Shown: piece after piece, positions 14,201-29,200 of the stretch
Position numbering within the stretch: position 1 is the first letter of the stretch
Layout of the letters: every line of letters starts with the position of its first letter
Origin: Hofstenia miamia
Lineage: Eukaryota; Xenacoelomorpha; Acoela; Hofsteniidae
DNA length: 64,000 nucleotides
Direction: 5' to 3'
NCBI GenBank assembly: GCA_900660155.1
Contig: CABFPE010000192.1
Span: 145,617-209,616 of the forward strand
Position numbers and translations under genes: made by a program
The notes under the pieces: generated by a model
Databases searched by the model: none
Seen by the model: the letters and a program-made list of their open reading frames with translations, nothing else
What the model was told of the DNA's origin: nothing

Positions 14201-17200
14201 ATTTCATATTAAAAATTATGTTAATTAAAAATTGCGTTACTTTACATTCAAAACCTAAAAAAATTTTTAAATGTATAATTATATATAAGTAAATTTATTG
14301 GTACTCAAAACAATCGAAGAGTCAGAAGCGCTAGTTTGTCTGATGTTTTCCTTGTCATAAATGCTAGTTTCACAATATCTATAGCAAGTTTAAATTTTTT
14401 TACCAATTTGATAAAAAATATAGATGAAAAGCTACACAGGGTTGGCATGTTTAAAACATAAAGTGTTTTTTGTAGTTGTTAAATTATTTTTTCAAATCCG
14501 TATAGAATGTTATGCTAAGTTTGGCAAATAATTTTTGGCATTTGGTCATTCGTAATTTCATAACCGATCTATCAAAAAAGTAAAAAAAACTTGCGTTGAA
14601 AACGTTTTTTGTAAACAATATAGTTTTTGCCAACACTGCAGCTAAATGCTCGCGCTCCTGGCAGAATTTTTTTCAAAATGTGTATGAAAAGGAACTCAGG
14701 AGGAGTGATTATCGGTTCTTCATTTCAATGTCACTAAAAGATTTGTAACGATCAGGGTGAAAACCTTCAAATCAAGGTAAAATTCTGAACAATATGTTTA
14801 CAATAAAAAGTTTAATGTGTGAAATATTTCTTAGAACAGAAAATCGAGGCCAACTAAAAAAACTAGTACGATTTACGACTAAAATTCCAAAGATAATTTT
14901 CCAATGTATTTAGCAAATTTTCTGAAAAATATCAAGAGCACCTGTATTTGCATTTTGTCAGGAACTCCATTGGATATCATTTGCAATTTTTTACGATGCA
15001 TGACTTAATTGTAGGGTTCTACGAGACCATTCAGTACCATTGGAGCAGTAGCGGGCTTAAACTTTTCGAAGAGGTCTGCGAGTTTAGTCTAAAGTTTTCA
15101 TGTAGGAACAACAGCGTAGACCTTAATTGAATTTTAGTAGTATATATTTTAAAGAAAAATCATTAATTTATGTTTCCACATTAAATTCATCTTATAATTG
15201 ATATAAATCAAGGCGAGATTGCTGCTACGCTCTTCGACCATTGTAGATCTTAAATTACTTTTTAAATGTTTTAGCGAAGAAAGTGAGCGTTCTGCACTCT
15301 CAGTGGGCACTTGAATCGTGACAAAAATCTGTAGAATATCAGGTAGAAAGACATCACTACACTTTCAAGAATCTCAAAAATTGTACTAGATGCTTCATTT
15401 ACATCCACACCAAGTGTCAAACTTATGTTCACTTAAAACTAGGCAACACGATATAAAAGTTAATTACAGCAACAAGTTTTTGATATTTGACATTATTTTG
15501 AAGCATATACTTTAGCAGCAGCATTACCATTTTTGCCAGTTTTTTGTGCACTGAAAACCTTGACTTGGGTTAACAGAGCATTAAGTCAATGAATGAATGT
15601 GTATTTCGCGTCGATAGTTGTAATTTGGATTGGATGCCGACTAACGAGCACGTCTACTAGCTCCCGGTAGTTTGTCAATTTTCATTTTATCCACCATTCT
15701 TTCAACATATTCAAAAGCTTGCTTCTATCATTCCTCCACCCTCCAGTTTGTGCACCGCATTGTCAACATATTGCATGCAACCAAGCAGTTCCTATTGAAT
15801 AGCTTAATTCACCCAGAATTGTTTACAGAAAGTTAAAGAACACTGAGAAATTTTTATTAATTATATTTCTGAAAACAATTGAAAGTGGGAACAAATAGCT
15901 GAAGCATTGTATATTTTCATAAAAAATTGCACCTTTTGAGGTATTGCAAGAAAATTTGAATTGTTTTTAAATCTGTTATATCATGCTCAATACAACAATA
16001 GATCATTTAAAACTTATCGTATCACATTGATTGCGATATTACTAGTTTGTTAAGCAAAAGTATACAGAAGCTTGCCTAATTCGTGTTTGAGAATCTGTAA
16101 TCCTATCAAAAATTCTGAACGAGAAATTTACTACAAGAAAGCATTCTCTGCACGCCAACAATTACAGTGATGTCAAATAATGTGTTTGCCACTATATCAT
16201 ATAATTTTACAAACGTCAGAATACAATCATTGCGTATCTTAGTTTTGATGAGACAGCTGTATGTGAATTTTCTGTTATTGCTAAATGCGTTATTTTTGCG
16301 AGATGCACAAATCATTGTCATGATTTTTAAAATACAAAGAGCGTGAATTGCATATCTTTTCCTTGAAAAATCCATATTTTTGTTCTTTAACAATCTGCTT
16401 CAATCTGCATTTCATTTGATACATATTTTGGGTAGTCGTTATTACGGCACATTAGATTTATTGATTGAACTTGATGGTTAGTCTTCCATTGCTGTCGTTG
16501 GATTGGGTAAGATGTCAGTTATCTCCATTCGAGGTTTCTTTATAAAGACATTAGTAATTTTTGTTGTTTGCTGAACGTTTAATCTTTTCGTGGCTTTTAG
16601 AATGATTTATTTTGTAAAGACGATCAAAGCTGTTAAAAACTAGGAAATCTATAGTGGCCAATTTGAAGACATCAGCGAACCACAAGCAATTAATGCATTG
16701 GGGTAAATATGTCAATGGGACTTTGGCAACCATGAGACTGAAACCATTAATGAAGAAATGGGATTTTTAGAATGTTGATAGTAATTTTTGCCAATTTTCA
16801 TAGCACCATCATAGGATGGTGGCGCAAAATCCAATGAGACTAAATGGTACTAAGAAAAATACAATTCTGGTCTTGCAGAACCCTACATAATTCGTGCTAT
16901 CAATTTTTAAGTGATTAAGACTTATTTAATTTCATAATTATTATTTTCGATTAATCTTATATTTATTAGTATATAACTATGATGAAGAAGAAAACTACAG
17001 CCACCATGACTATTTTCTTCCCTCCTTCCCTTTGTCCATCGAATGGTTTAACTTCAATCGTGATGAACCTGACTCTTGTGGTAACTAATAAAGTATTTAA
17101 AATATGTTATAACAGACCTCTCACACCCCCTAGAATCCTCAAGGGACCTAAAATGGGCTAAATCGTCCTAAAACGGCATAAAATTTGAAACAATGTCCAA

Positions 17201-20200
17201 AAATCGTATCTAATTTTTGTCAATAAGTTAAGCTCTGTTCGTTTTAAATAATATTTAGTTACAGGCATAACGAACTTAAAATATGGTCGCACACCAACAA
17301 CGGACGTGGACACGGCTGCGATACGTGCCCTACCTTTGTCAATAAAATTTTCAAAACAATTTACTTATCAAAACATTACTCTTTGTTTTTCAGGGTGTCC
17401 ATTCATTACTCTTTACATTGTATATACAAGATTTAATATCAAATTCATTTTTTCATAATCAAGTTTAATTGTGTAATTGATTTTCAGATACAACTGAATT
17501 CAACCATATTTTTTATTTTGGATTAATTTACTGAAATAATAAATAGATTTCAAAGTCTAGGAAAAATTCGCATTCAGCCATGTTAGAAGAAACTAATAAA
17601 TAGGTTAGAAAAGGAAAATATTCAGATAGTGCGTTATGTACAGTCAAGGGCGGAAATAGGTCGACCCGATATGCGTTTTGGGCCAACTTTTTGTCATGTC
17701 CGAGTCTTGTTAAATGATTTTTTCTTTAAATTGGGTCATAACGTTAATCGGGGAAGATATTAGTGTTCTTACTAATATATTATTGTATGTTCTACCATTT
17801 TAGTAAATTAGACTTTGTTAGTTTTAGTTTTTGCGTAAATCTTAGGCATGCCAAATGTTTTTGAAATATGCAATTCCTTCTCCGCGCCTAAGTCAGCAAG
17901 TTTGCTTAAATCGGGTCAAATTTAGGAAGACGGGCGAGACCCAAAAGTTTAACCCGTTTCCACCCGTGTATAAAATATGCAATAAAGTTTTAAATAAATG
18001 GGGGTGGAAGTTCTCAGGCAGACTTGTCAACGAGCCGTAATTTCTNNNNNNNNNNNNNNNNNNNNNNNNNNNNNNNNNNNNNNNNNNNNNNNNNNNNNNN
18101 NNNNNNNNNNNNNNNNNNNNNNNNNNNNNNNNNNNNNNNNNNNNNNNNNNNNNNNNNNNNNNNNNNNNNNNNNNNNNNNNNNNNNNNNNNNNNNNNNNNN
18201 NNNNNNNNNNNNNNNNNNNNNNNNNNNNNNNNNNNNNNNNNNNNNNNNNNNNNNNNNNNNNNNNNNNNNNNNNNNNNNNNNNNNNNNNNNNNNNNNNNNN
18301 NNNNNNNNNNNNNNNNNNNNNNNNNNNNNNNNNNNNNNNNNNNNNNNNNNNNNNNNNNNNNNNNNNNNNNNNNNNNNNNNNNNNNNNNNNNNNNNNNNNN
18401 NNNNNNNNNNNNNNNNNNNNNNNNNNNNNNNNNNNNNNNNNNNNNNNNNNNNNNNNNNNNNNNNNNNNNNNNNNNNNNNNNNNNNNNNNNNNNNNNNNNN
18501 NNNNNNNNNNNNNNNNNNNNNNNNNNGGTCTGCTCAAGCTCGGCTCGGCTCGGCTCGGCTCGTTAGAAGCTAGGCTCGTTGACAAGTCTGTTCTCAGGTC
18601 AGGTCATAAGGATAATTATTTAAAAAGTACTAATCAAGGAATTTTCGTTGTCTATTATAAAAAAGGGATTGGTCTCTCTTCAGGAAATATTTTAAGCCTT
18701 AAAGTACGTAGATGCAAACTATGCGTTTGTAAGTTCACATAATGACGCAGAAACATTCGAGGTAATGTTTCCTGATTCTGAAATTGTTGTTATCATATCA
18801 ACAAGGAGCAACCAAAATAATTGCAACATGCAATTTGTAATAGCTCCATTTGTGAAAGAAAACATTATGTATGATATTTCAAACCAACATTTCTCGTTTA
18901 AGTTGGATGAAACAATAACTTCTGAAGTTCAAAAGCATTACGAAGCCTATGTTTAGTATTGGTCTGAAAATCAAAATCATATACAAAATAGGTATTGTGG
19001 TTCATTGTCCGTTAGGCATTGCACCAACAAAAATCTGCTGAATAACTTTGAACATTTTTTGACTGAAATGTACTTAGACAACTCTACTGTTGAACTATGA
19101 ATGGATACAAATCCTTTTTCTTGACAAAAATCTATCCTTTCTTGATATTGCATGCTGTCGATAATGGGTTTTTGAAATATGTAAATGCAATCGCTGCAAT
19201 CTTGAACAATTTATTGTTGATATAAACTCATTTTTCAATCCATCAAGTGCTCGCAGAGATTATTGCTGTGAGGTCGAAGATGATATTGCTTTATCACCCC
19301 TATTGGGAAAATCAAAAATTAGGAACTTTTTAGTTTCAACCTGATTTTTTTTGTATCATATGATACATTTCAGCATGAAGTTGCACTATTAAAGAAATAA
19401 AGAAATTCAGAAAAAACATTCAATATGTTGCAAAAAATGTAAAAATACAAATCAATTAAATAACAATAATAAAAAATTTTATCTAATAATAACTAATGTG
19501 AAAAGTGTTTTACTGTGCTTGTAAATGCATCATAATAGGTGATGGTATTTTAGGTAATTTCGTAGCTGTGGGAACTGTCGAACCACAGATTGAAGTTTGG
19601 AATCTTGATTTGATTGAAGCTTTAGAGCCTACATATAAACTTGGACTTCCTAAATCTCTCGTAAAAAATGTTTGTAGATTAATTGTAAAAAAAGTTATTA
19701 AATGACATTTAGAATCCAGACAAACTATGTGGTCACAAAAATGCTGTTGTTACATTAGCTTGGAATGAACCATTAGGGTAACTTTCTAATTATATGGTCT
19801 TAATGTATGTTCGCTTGCTGTCATAAAATTTGCTAACTATTAAAGTTAAAACTTTTCGATTCTATATACACAGTAAACACTGATTAACTTGTATCTTCCC
19901 ACTCTGTTAAATTATTTATTCAGTTAACTCGGTCTTTCCCTACCTCTTAGCTCCTCCCAGGGCATATATCGGTTATGTGCACGAACACTAAAGTTAATTT
20001 CGTATACAAGTTTCCAGTATTTACAAAGGTAACAAGAAAATATCAATAGCATTAGCTCTAAACTGCAAATTTTACCAGGGGAAAAAACAATGTTAACATT
20101 TTTTCATATCTTAAAAAGGAAAGCAAAATTTTCTTTCATTAACATGCAGAAAATCGAACATAGAAGTACATGCACAACAAAGAAAATATAAAAATCAAAG

Positions 20201-23200
20201 CATGCAAAGCATACCTACAGTGTAGCCTGAATTTGTTAGATTTAGTAACATTGAGGCGTATTTCTTTTTTATATTCTAAAGTTTGAGTATAAAATAGAAA
20301 TTTTCTCAATTTTCACAAACAAGTAAATTTTGATATTATTTGATTGCATATAAAATATGTTCTTTTTTGACAGGTAAGCAAAACTGCCCTAGTTATAACT
20401 AATTGGAATGAAGGTAACCAAAACGCGAGGCATAAATGCTGTATACGTGTGAAGACCATTCTTTTAATTATCCTAGAAACAGCAAAATCAATGTGGTCTC
20501 TAAATTTTTTTGTAAAGGAACGTACTATTATTATTCAGTAAATTGTCTTATCAGACATGTTTTTAATACGATGAATTAATTTTTATTAAGGATCTATTTT
20601 CATATATTTGAATTGTCTAATGATAGTTTATAAGTTTTCTCAGCATTTTGTAACAGCACTATAAAGGGGATTGCTAAATTGCAAATAATAAAATGAAATG
20701 TTTGACACAATGATTTTTTCCTATCTAAGTTCTCTGCAGTGGCGCGTTTAGGGGCTGCTAAAAACAGACGATTGCATTTTGTGTAAATATACTTTGTTCA
20801 AAAATCTTTTTGTTTACAATTTTTTTCTTTAAAAATGGGTGTCAGCCCCCCCCGTTTTAAAAATCTTAAGCGTGCCTCTGGTTCTCTGTGTAATGTATGT
20901 AACAACATATTGACAACCGTTTTACTACCAAATAATGGGTATGATTAATGTAAAAGTACTTTTAATTATGCATAATTTCTGATTCTGAGAACTGGGGTGA
21001 TAAGTTAACTGGTGTATAGTGTATTGTGTTTGTATATACATGTATATGAAAACGACAGATAAGGAATTTGGACGAAATTTTTATAATGCAGAGAGGAATC
21101 ATTGTTTATTAATGAATCTTTGCCATAAGTTTTTTTTCAGGTATAATTATAAAAACGCTAGAATTCACCATAATTAAACGTAACGTATGTGTACATTTAA
21201 ATAAACAAAAATAACATTTAATAAATCTCCAGGACAATCTGAAAACATAATTTAACTATAGAAATGGGAATAATGTGTTAAAAATGGTGTCAAATAAAAA
21301 ATATTACAACGGAGAAACAATGTATTATAATGATATCTAATCGTTACTTGCGAACGTTTACTATTAAATACGCGTATATAGCATAGCTGTTAATTTTACC
21401 AAGTGATTTTACATTTTTTACTGCGTAATTTTATTGCTTCCCGCATTCGTAATTTCTATTACAAAAACCAAGTTTGAACAGTACAATGACTGAAAGGGGA
21501 GCCCCAATTAATAATTCAGCAACAAATGAAGAAGGACAAAGAGTTTGTGTATATGCAGGAACGGGAGGAGATTCAAGATTGGGTGAATATATAAGATGTA
21601 CTTGTAAAAACTGTAATTGTTACGATGTAAATTGGGGATCACGTTCTCAAGAAAGGTATGTTACTTTTTTGTAATATTGTATAAATTTATTTATATCTAA
21701 TCTACAATTTAGCTCATAAATATATTTTAATTGTTTTAAAAAATCACATTAAGCAGCCTCAACAATTGCTTTAGAACGACCATGCAAAAGCCGCAACAAA
21801 CGCAACAAACATGGTCGTTATATAAAATATTCTCTATAAAAATGGTGGTATAAACTACCAGGAGACCTGATTTTGATTTGGTATATCAACAAACAAGTTT
21901 CAAAGAATTTGTGTCACGCAAATGTCCCTTGAAAGCTTATTCGATTTTGGCAGTACTGCACATTTCGGATATTAATATAAGCAGTAGTGAACTATAACCA
22001 GTGTTTCAAACAAACAGGCAAGTTGACATAGTTATCGGCTGTGGATCCAAACCACTCCTCGTCACTTCGTTTATTCTCCTGATTTACTTCTTTTGTTTGT
22101 CTGCTTTCAACACACTAACTTTATAAATGCTTACAAAATCATTGAAGGTATGATCCGCAGTTGTTTAACAAACAGTTTGTTAGCTGTTATAAAACAATAT
22201 TGCAGGGACCGTTAAGAAAGATAGTAATGAAACAATTTTATTAAATTGGAATGATTATGATTGGCCCGGGGAATTTATTCTTGGTCATTATATGTAAATG
22301 GTCGTTATAAAGCAGTGCTAGTCTGTTTTTGGACATTTGAAAATTTGGAATGTAATTTTAATTTTCACTTAGAAGTCGAAACCGATCACAGTTTTCAGAT
22401 ATCATTGATGGGGATATAACTCTATTGGAAGTAGACGGACACCACCAACGTACCCGAGCTGCTATTAGACAGGTGTTTTAGCATTTTCAAATTTTTATTT
22501 ATTTTTTAGTACAATTTTGTATGCATTTGAAAAAATTATTATTGAAAATTTTAACAAAAAACAGATAAAATGCTGAAACACCTTTGTGAAGCCTGACAAT
22601 CTTGAAGTTGGAGGAGCGGGTACGTATGACACAACATCTCGTAGGACGTTTGGTATTGCTCCTGCCAATCTTCACCGATATAGTGACGAAGATATTTTAA
22701 ATAATTATCGCTTTGCTTTCATGGAACTAAGGGTAACTTTCTTATTAATTATTTTGCATTCTTTAATTGATCATAATTTAAAATTGTATTGATATTTCGT
22801 TTAGTCCTATATTAATGTAGATGTATTACTTAGAGACGAGATCTCTCACCATCGGAAGCTCTATGGCGTACCCCAAATTCGCGTCCAGGTTTAAAATAGT
22901 TGCAATGATATTTTTGATATTTTTAAATGTTTAAGATGTTATAAATGAGCGTTTCGGCTTATTCGAAAACGAAATATACCATTATTTTGTTTCCATACAT
23001 TGCAATTGTTTTTTTTTCAGGAACAAGCCATGAAGTCAATCGCAATCTGCCTGCTCATTCGGTATTTAATTTAATTTCATGTATTTTTAAATAATGAGGT
23101 CATTCATTAACAATTAGATACTGTCTCTTTAAATTTCTAATTTAAAAAACGATGGCATATTTTTGCGGTCCGTTTATAACTGAATTTCTTCACATTTTAA

Positions 23201-26200
23201 AGAGGTGCAATCCATATTTCAGATAAAATTCGACTTTTTGTAAAACATCATTTTACTACTACGCCAAAGTAAATAAAGTAAATTTCCCATTTGTATTTAA
23301 AACTCAATTATTGTTTATCTTAAATACTAATTTAATGTGAAAATTTATATTCAATAAGTTTAGGCTCCACACGAAAATACTTCAACTATCCGTTCAGGTT
23401 AAAATAATTCAATTTTTTCATAATTTGATCTAATTTTTTGAGTAATGAGTGACTACATTTTAACTATTTTCAGATACTTCAAACGTTAATAATCAATCAA
23501 GAAATGCTCCTTGGGTATAGTATTTTCATTTTTACAGATTCTGTTTTTCTGATCTGTCTCTTGATTAACAAATAAAATTATAGCGGTTAACTATTATATT
23601 TTTTATAACAGTCCTAAAAAGACTAAATAGCGGTTATTATATAAGAAAACTTAAACACAGAATAATTTAGACTGCATCATGAATTAAGCAACTGAAAATA
23701 TTTTATTACCTGTACCCACCCGTCAAGGAGTTCTAAATTAAGAACTCCTTGCCACCTGTACTCGAAACTTTTTGCCCGTACCCGAGAATTGATGCTATTT
23801 AATAATTATGTTATTGTGAAAATTTGTAATAAAGATATTTACATTTTTAACTGGAAATTCCTTTCCATGTCTAGTGCTAAAGCACACCGCAGAAACTATT
23901 TTGATTTCTGTAAATAGGTCCTCTAATTTCTATCCAGGCGAGCTCGTAATCGGGCGGGAATTAAGAATGAAAATGACAGAGGAGTAAGTATTCGAACAAT
24001 GTTATTTAATTATGTGCACCCTCCTGTACCAGGAGAACGAGTAGGTAAAACCGGTTACCCGCACATTCATTCACATTTATATGAACAATAAGTAATTTAT
24101 ATTAAAAATCACACTCAAATCTTTCGAAATAGTCTCCAAAGAGAGAACATATGCACAGAACTCAGGTGTTACTATATTGCAATTCATGGTGTTGATGTGA
24201 TTTGTAAGATATTATTGAGTTTTTCTTGACAATCATATTTGCTGAGTAGCTGATGAGTAATGGTATCAGGAAACAAAATTCCAATTATTGAGTTTTACCA
24301 AAATAATTTTTTATAGTTTGGGTCTAGAAAGACCCATATGCGATAAGTATAATTTTGAGAATTTTTTTTAATTTGTGATTCTAAAAATACATATTGACAC
24401 AAACCCTAAATTTTTTTCATCAAACTACATGCAATATGTGATTTGGCTGCCGTTTTCTTGTTTGAGAATAACATTTCAATTTTTAATGAAAATTGCAATA
24501 TATTTTGTAATTAGCATGCTACTTATCATCATCAAATTCACAAAATATGTCCTGACTTGTTTTGTCGATTAACACAACATTTTGTGATATGTGGAGGTCA
24601 AATTTCAGGCTATGGATACATTGTGGATCAAAGATTTCAACGAAATTTTCAAAATTTAGTTATTTTAATTTAAGCAGATTTTCTTACCTTTCTCACAAAT
24701 ATTCTCTGGAGACCTAGTATGGGGTTATATTTTGAGATTTCTAGATTTGTGTATTAATGTTAATTAACAATTCTACCATGAACAGATATGCATGATTTTC
24801 GAATATTGCCTTCTATTTATAGACTTTTTGTCAAATTATTGCTTTGTATATCAGGAGTTGTAATTTTTTTAGATGATATATACAAAAATAATAACATACT
24901 TTGACAACATTCAGACCAAAACAGTTAAATTGTGCATTATTTTTGGCAGAAAGTATTATAAAAAAGTGCCTTATCTTTAATCGCAAGATTATCAACAGCA
25001 AAATCAGTATTTTGCATGCATCTCTTTTGTATTTACGACTTTAGCTATTCTAGTGATGACAATCACAGCAAAACAGTGCGGGCGTACGAAGGAAAGATTA
25101 TTATTTAATTGAAGCCATTCCCATTTTTCTCTCTTACACTATTCTATCGAACGTTGACCAGTATTAGTTGTGCAATGGAAGTACTTACCTGACAAAAATT
25201 ATCTTACTAACGGATATTTTCCATGAAGAATTCCATTATCTAATGAATATGTAAGGGAAGCTGATGAGCAATAACTTGTTAAAAGCCTTTTCTTTCTTTA
25301 TGTTTACGTCATTTGTACACAAGATAATCATTTGATTACTTATTGTGTCCAATTAAATAACATATTTGTAATAAAGGTACCATATCCATATCTTTAAATT
25401 TACTCCCTAATTCAAGAAGTGGGCGGATCATTTTGGCCAATACTGTATATATGACTATATATTAGCATAGAATGTGTTGTATCCTGTAAGATTACATTGT
25501 TAGATCTTTTATGGACTGACTGCACTGTCACACTGTAAAAGGTTGTGCTATATGTAGTTGATTTACCTAATAATTGAATTGAACAGGGAGCAGTGGTTGC
25601 CTTTCGTTATTAGGATGTTTACGCCATAACTGGAGAGATTGAAATGTGTATGGCCTACATTCGATCGTAATATCCTCCCAAACTAGAATTTCAGATTATC
25701 GATTTGTTCCTATTAAACAATAATGCTAAAACCGCTTTTTAAAATAGAATTTTCATCAATTATAAGTTCGATATATATTGGCTACAGCCAGTGGCGGATC
25801 CAAAGGGAGATTGAGAAATGTCTATTCACCCCTCTAAAGAAAAAACAAACTGCATTTTTTCATAATTTTTAATTTCATTTATCCTGAGGGTAAAAAATAT
25901 CAAAATTCATATTTGTATATAATGTACTTACGTAATCCTTATGATATAGTCTTGGAATACAAAATATATGGACAACTTTAAATACAACACTTTGTGTAAA
26001 TATATTAGAATTGGATTATTTATGATTAATCTTTTATATTTTCAAAAATAGAGATCTAATGAAGTCATTTTAATACATTATATAACACAAATCTTTGTAT
26101 TATATAAATGCACAGATGCATTTGCGTGAACATATGATGAAACTGGGAATTTACAATTCATACTCTTCCATAAATATTTTCTGGATCCGCCTCTGACTAC

Positions 26201-29200
26201 AGCTAGGTTCAACTGTATTTTCGTTTTCTTTCAATTAGACGCAATTAAGGTCTTTGAGAAAAATCGTTTATCTATTTTTGAAGTTCAGAAACGTACCTTT
26301 GTGTTAATTTATCATTGGATTGGTGGAAAAATGTTTGACTTAATATTTTTGTTTGATCGATTACCTCGATTTTAAGAAATAAATATGAATTAATCACGGC
26401 AATATCGACAATTTACGTCATAAATTTCGATTACACGATTAATCTTAAGGAATAAACGTGCATAGAATATATTATTGCTGATATATAAAGTAGCGGATTT
26501 CGATTAGTTTGTTTAATTAGAAGTTGTCCAATTGATTGCACGTAATAGTGCCATTGAAAATTGAATGTCGATTCATTATAATAATTTAAAATTTTTTATT
26601 GTAAGTTTGTGTTCACAAATACACCAATGATTTGTTCATATAATCCAAGAAAAAAAGAGTTCTTCAGTTGCCATCATTTTAGGCCAGAAATGATTGAAGG
26701 TGATTCAAAAAAGTCCTCTAATAATATATTATTATAATTCTACAAAATATTAAAATGATTCTCAATTTAAGCATAATTAGCAGAGACAATGATTTTACTT
26801 TTATTTAAATTTATGCTCACCAAGAACCGCACCCATTGTCGGCTTTATATCTTAAATAAAACCTGTAATTGATTGTGACTTGTAACAAGTATATTTGCAG
26901 GATTTATATTTAATAATTATTTTCCTCTTAAAGTGCTCATTGGTCAATTCACCTACGTTTATTTTTTCATATTTAGGTTCCTGGGCCTGAATGGACTATT
27001 AATCCAAATGTAAGTATTAAACTCTATACTCTAAAAAAGTGTTGATTCATTTTTTAATGAAAGAAATTAGGCAAATCAACCACGTCATGTGGCTTTTCAA
27101 AATACTCCAGAAATAATTAGTGGCAATGGAGCCATAAACAGTTCTTCCTCAAGAGGTGATGCTTCTGCAGTTTCATCATTAGTTGAGCACACCATTAACA
27201 CTACAGATGGCAGTGCACAATCTGGTAGTTATAAATTTAAAGTTTTAGTTAACTAATTTATTATAGATCATGTTCGAAGAAGCCCCGGATTGCAAGAAGC
27301 CCTTGAAGGTATATATATATTTGGAATAAAATGTATATATATATAAATATATATATTTTTTTTTCCGGGCGCTCAGTACGTAGCGAACTGCTCGAGAAGT
27401 GTACTCAGCGCCCGCGGGTCTAAATTTGTTACGTACTCAAACCCCGATTCAGTAAAAACCATTGCATCTATGAGCCTGATTTTTCTTAATATATAAATCG
27501 GACTATTTTTTAATTAAAATCATGTTCAATTTTTAAAAATTGTTTTAATTTTTTGAAAAAATTCAAAAAAGTAAATATGCAGCCGCTGAGTGCATTTTTT
27601 ACAACAGTGCTTTAGGTAAAATGTTGGAAACTATTTTCTCAATTTTTGAAACATTCGTAAGAAATATTAAGACTCGAAATACTTTGATTCCGATTTGTAT
27701 GAACAGCTCTTGTACCCAATCCAGGAATGGGAGGGATCCTGGTCTTGGGTGGGTAGATAGGCGCCCAAGAAAATCGTCGCCATCAGCTGCAGGAACATGT
27801 TTTCATTGACAATATTTCTGTTACTATTAATAACAATAAGGAATCATAGAAAAACATTATTAATGTATATATAACATGAATTACAGAATGCAACAGTATT
27901 GGGCCACATCACCAAATCGGTGATGTATTAAAAATTTAACAAGGGGGCTGTTCCAGCATGTGGGCTCAGACATGGTAGGTACGAAGACTTTCTTTTTTGT
28001 TTTGGTAAATTGCATTTATGCTAACTGTCGTATATTTATTTATAATGTCATATTTATGTTTATAATATGTTTGTCATGTTTTCATTTATAATCTTCAGTC
28101 TTATGTTTCAGATTCTTGTTCTAATAAAGCTTAAGACGAAGCTGTTGTTTTCTCTGGATCACACAACAATTTATTCGAGCAAGAATGAAGTTCCGGCCAC
28201 CCGATTTGCCTTCGAATCCGACGCCTGAGCAATGGCAATGGTGGAAACGATTTTTCACGGATGGCGTGGCTATCAACGAGATAACCACTGACCCCTACAA
28301 ACTTACATTTTGCAATAGCTCAATTATTCACGATTTTGGAGCAAGCTACTTCATTTATTGGACGCGAAATTTCAGAAGCCTTTCAGAATTATATTTGACA
28401 GACACCAAGTGATATCTTGCAAACAATGTGGTGAAGAAACAATATCTGGGTTTCTGAAGAGACTTCATCTCCTTGTAGAGCATTGTGAGTGTGGCGAATC
28501 AACTATTCGGCAGCATAAGGTTATGTTATTACGTGATGGTTTAGTTTCTGGAATTCGGTCAGATATCATCCGTGCAAGGCTCCTAGAATTGACAGATAGT
28601 GAAGCATCATTAGACAAGTGCATTAAAATGGCGAATGCTATTGAGATGTCAAACGACTATTCACGTTCCTTTAGCTCTTCTGGTTCTAAGTTTTTGCACA
28701 CACTAGCTGCAGTCGCAGATCGGCCTAAATCTGATTTTCGCAAGGCGAAACCTGTAGTAGCGGGTTCAAATGGCCAAAATAAGTGCGGGTTTTGTGGTCA
28801 GAAATCTCATCCTCTTGCCAAGTGTCCTGTCAAGAACTCAAACTGCTCGAAATGTCGCAAAACGGGCCACTGGGCAGCTTTGTGTCGCTCAAGGGTAGCA
28901 GCGGTTGATAGCTTGTGTGAGAATGGCGACGAATCTTCAGTAACAGCGTCTGTTCTTTGTGCAGTCAGTAAAGAGAAGTGCAAGGAAATATTTCAATCCA
29001 TTAGCATCGGCGAAAAAGAAACGCCAGTGAAACCGTTGATAGATCCAGGCTCGACACATTCATTTCTCAGAGAAGAGACGTGTCAGTTGCTGCGTTTACC
29101 AGTCGTAAGCAGTTCGTCGAAATCGCGGTTGGCCAATGGTGATGCCTTCGAGATTCAGGGTGTTTGAGATACGATTTTGTTGCTCCAAGATCTTTTTTTT

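Larger units (their letters stand above)
13274..16969 (+). other. PWP1 intron with hAT insertions
   Basis: Holds the small inverted repeat at 13704-13841, the hAT MITE at 14437-14638 and the old hAT at 15012-16885. Sequence at 13850-14430 and 14640-15010 shows nothing recognisable. Confidence 0.6.
17081..19553 (+). other. PWP1 intron with gap-bearing hAT and hAT remnant
   Basis: 17081-18010 shows no recognisable gene; scattered cgacccg and gggtc strings look like eroded repeat. 18019-18590 and 18700-19380 are separate hAT features. Long ORFs spanning 17893-18585 consist mainly of N bases and are artefacts. Confidence 0.6.

Noticed and set aside
16106-16393. 95-codon minus-strand ORF
   Set aside because: Inside the old hAT element at 15012-16885 and without any recognisable hAT motif.
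17893-18585. Long ORFs on both strands across 18046-18526
   Set aside because: They consist almost wholly of N bases; the ends are hAT terminal repeats.
19661-19705. Continuation of the exon H frame past 19660
   Set aside because: The extension is low-complexity and ends in a stop; splicing at 19661-19712 restores the PWP1 reading.
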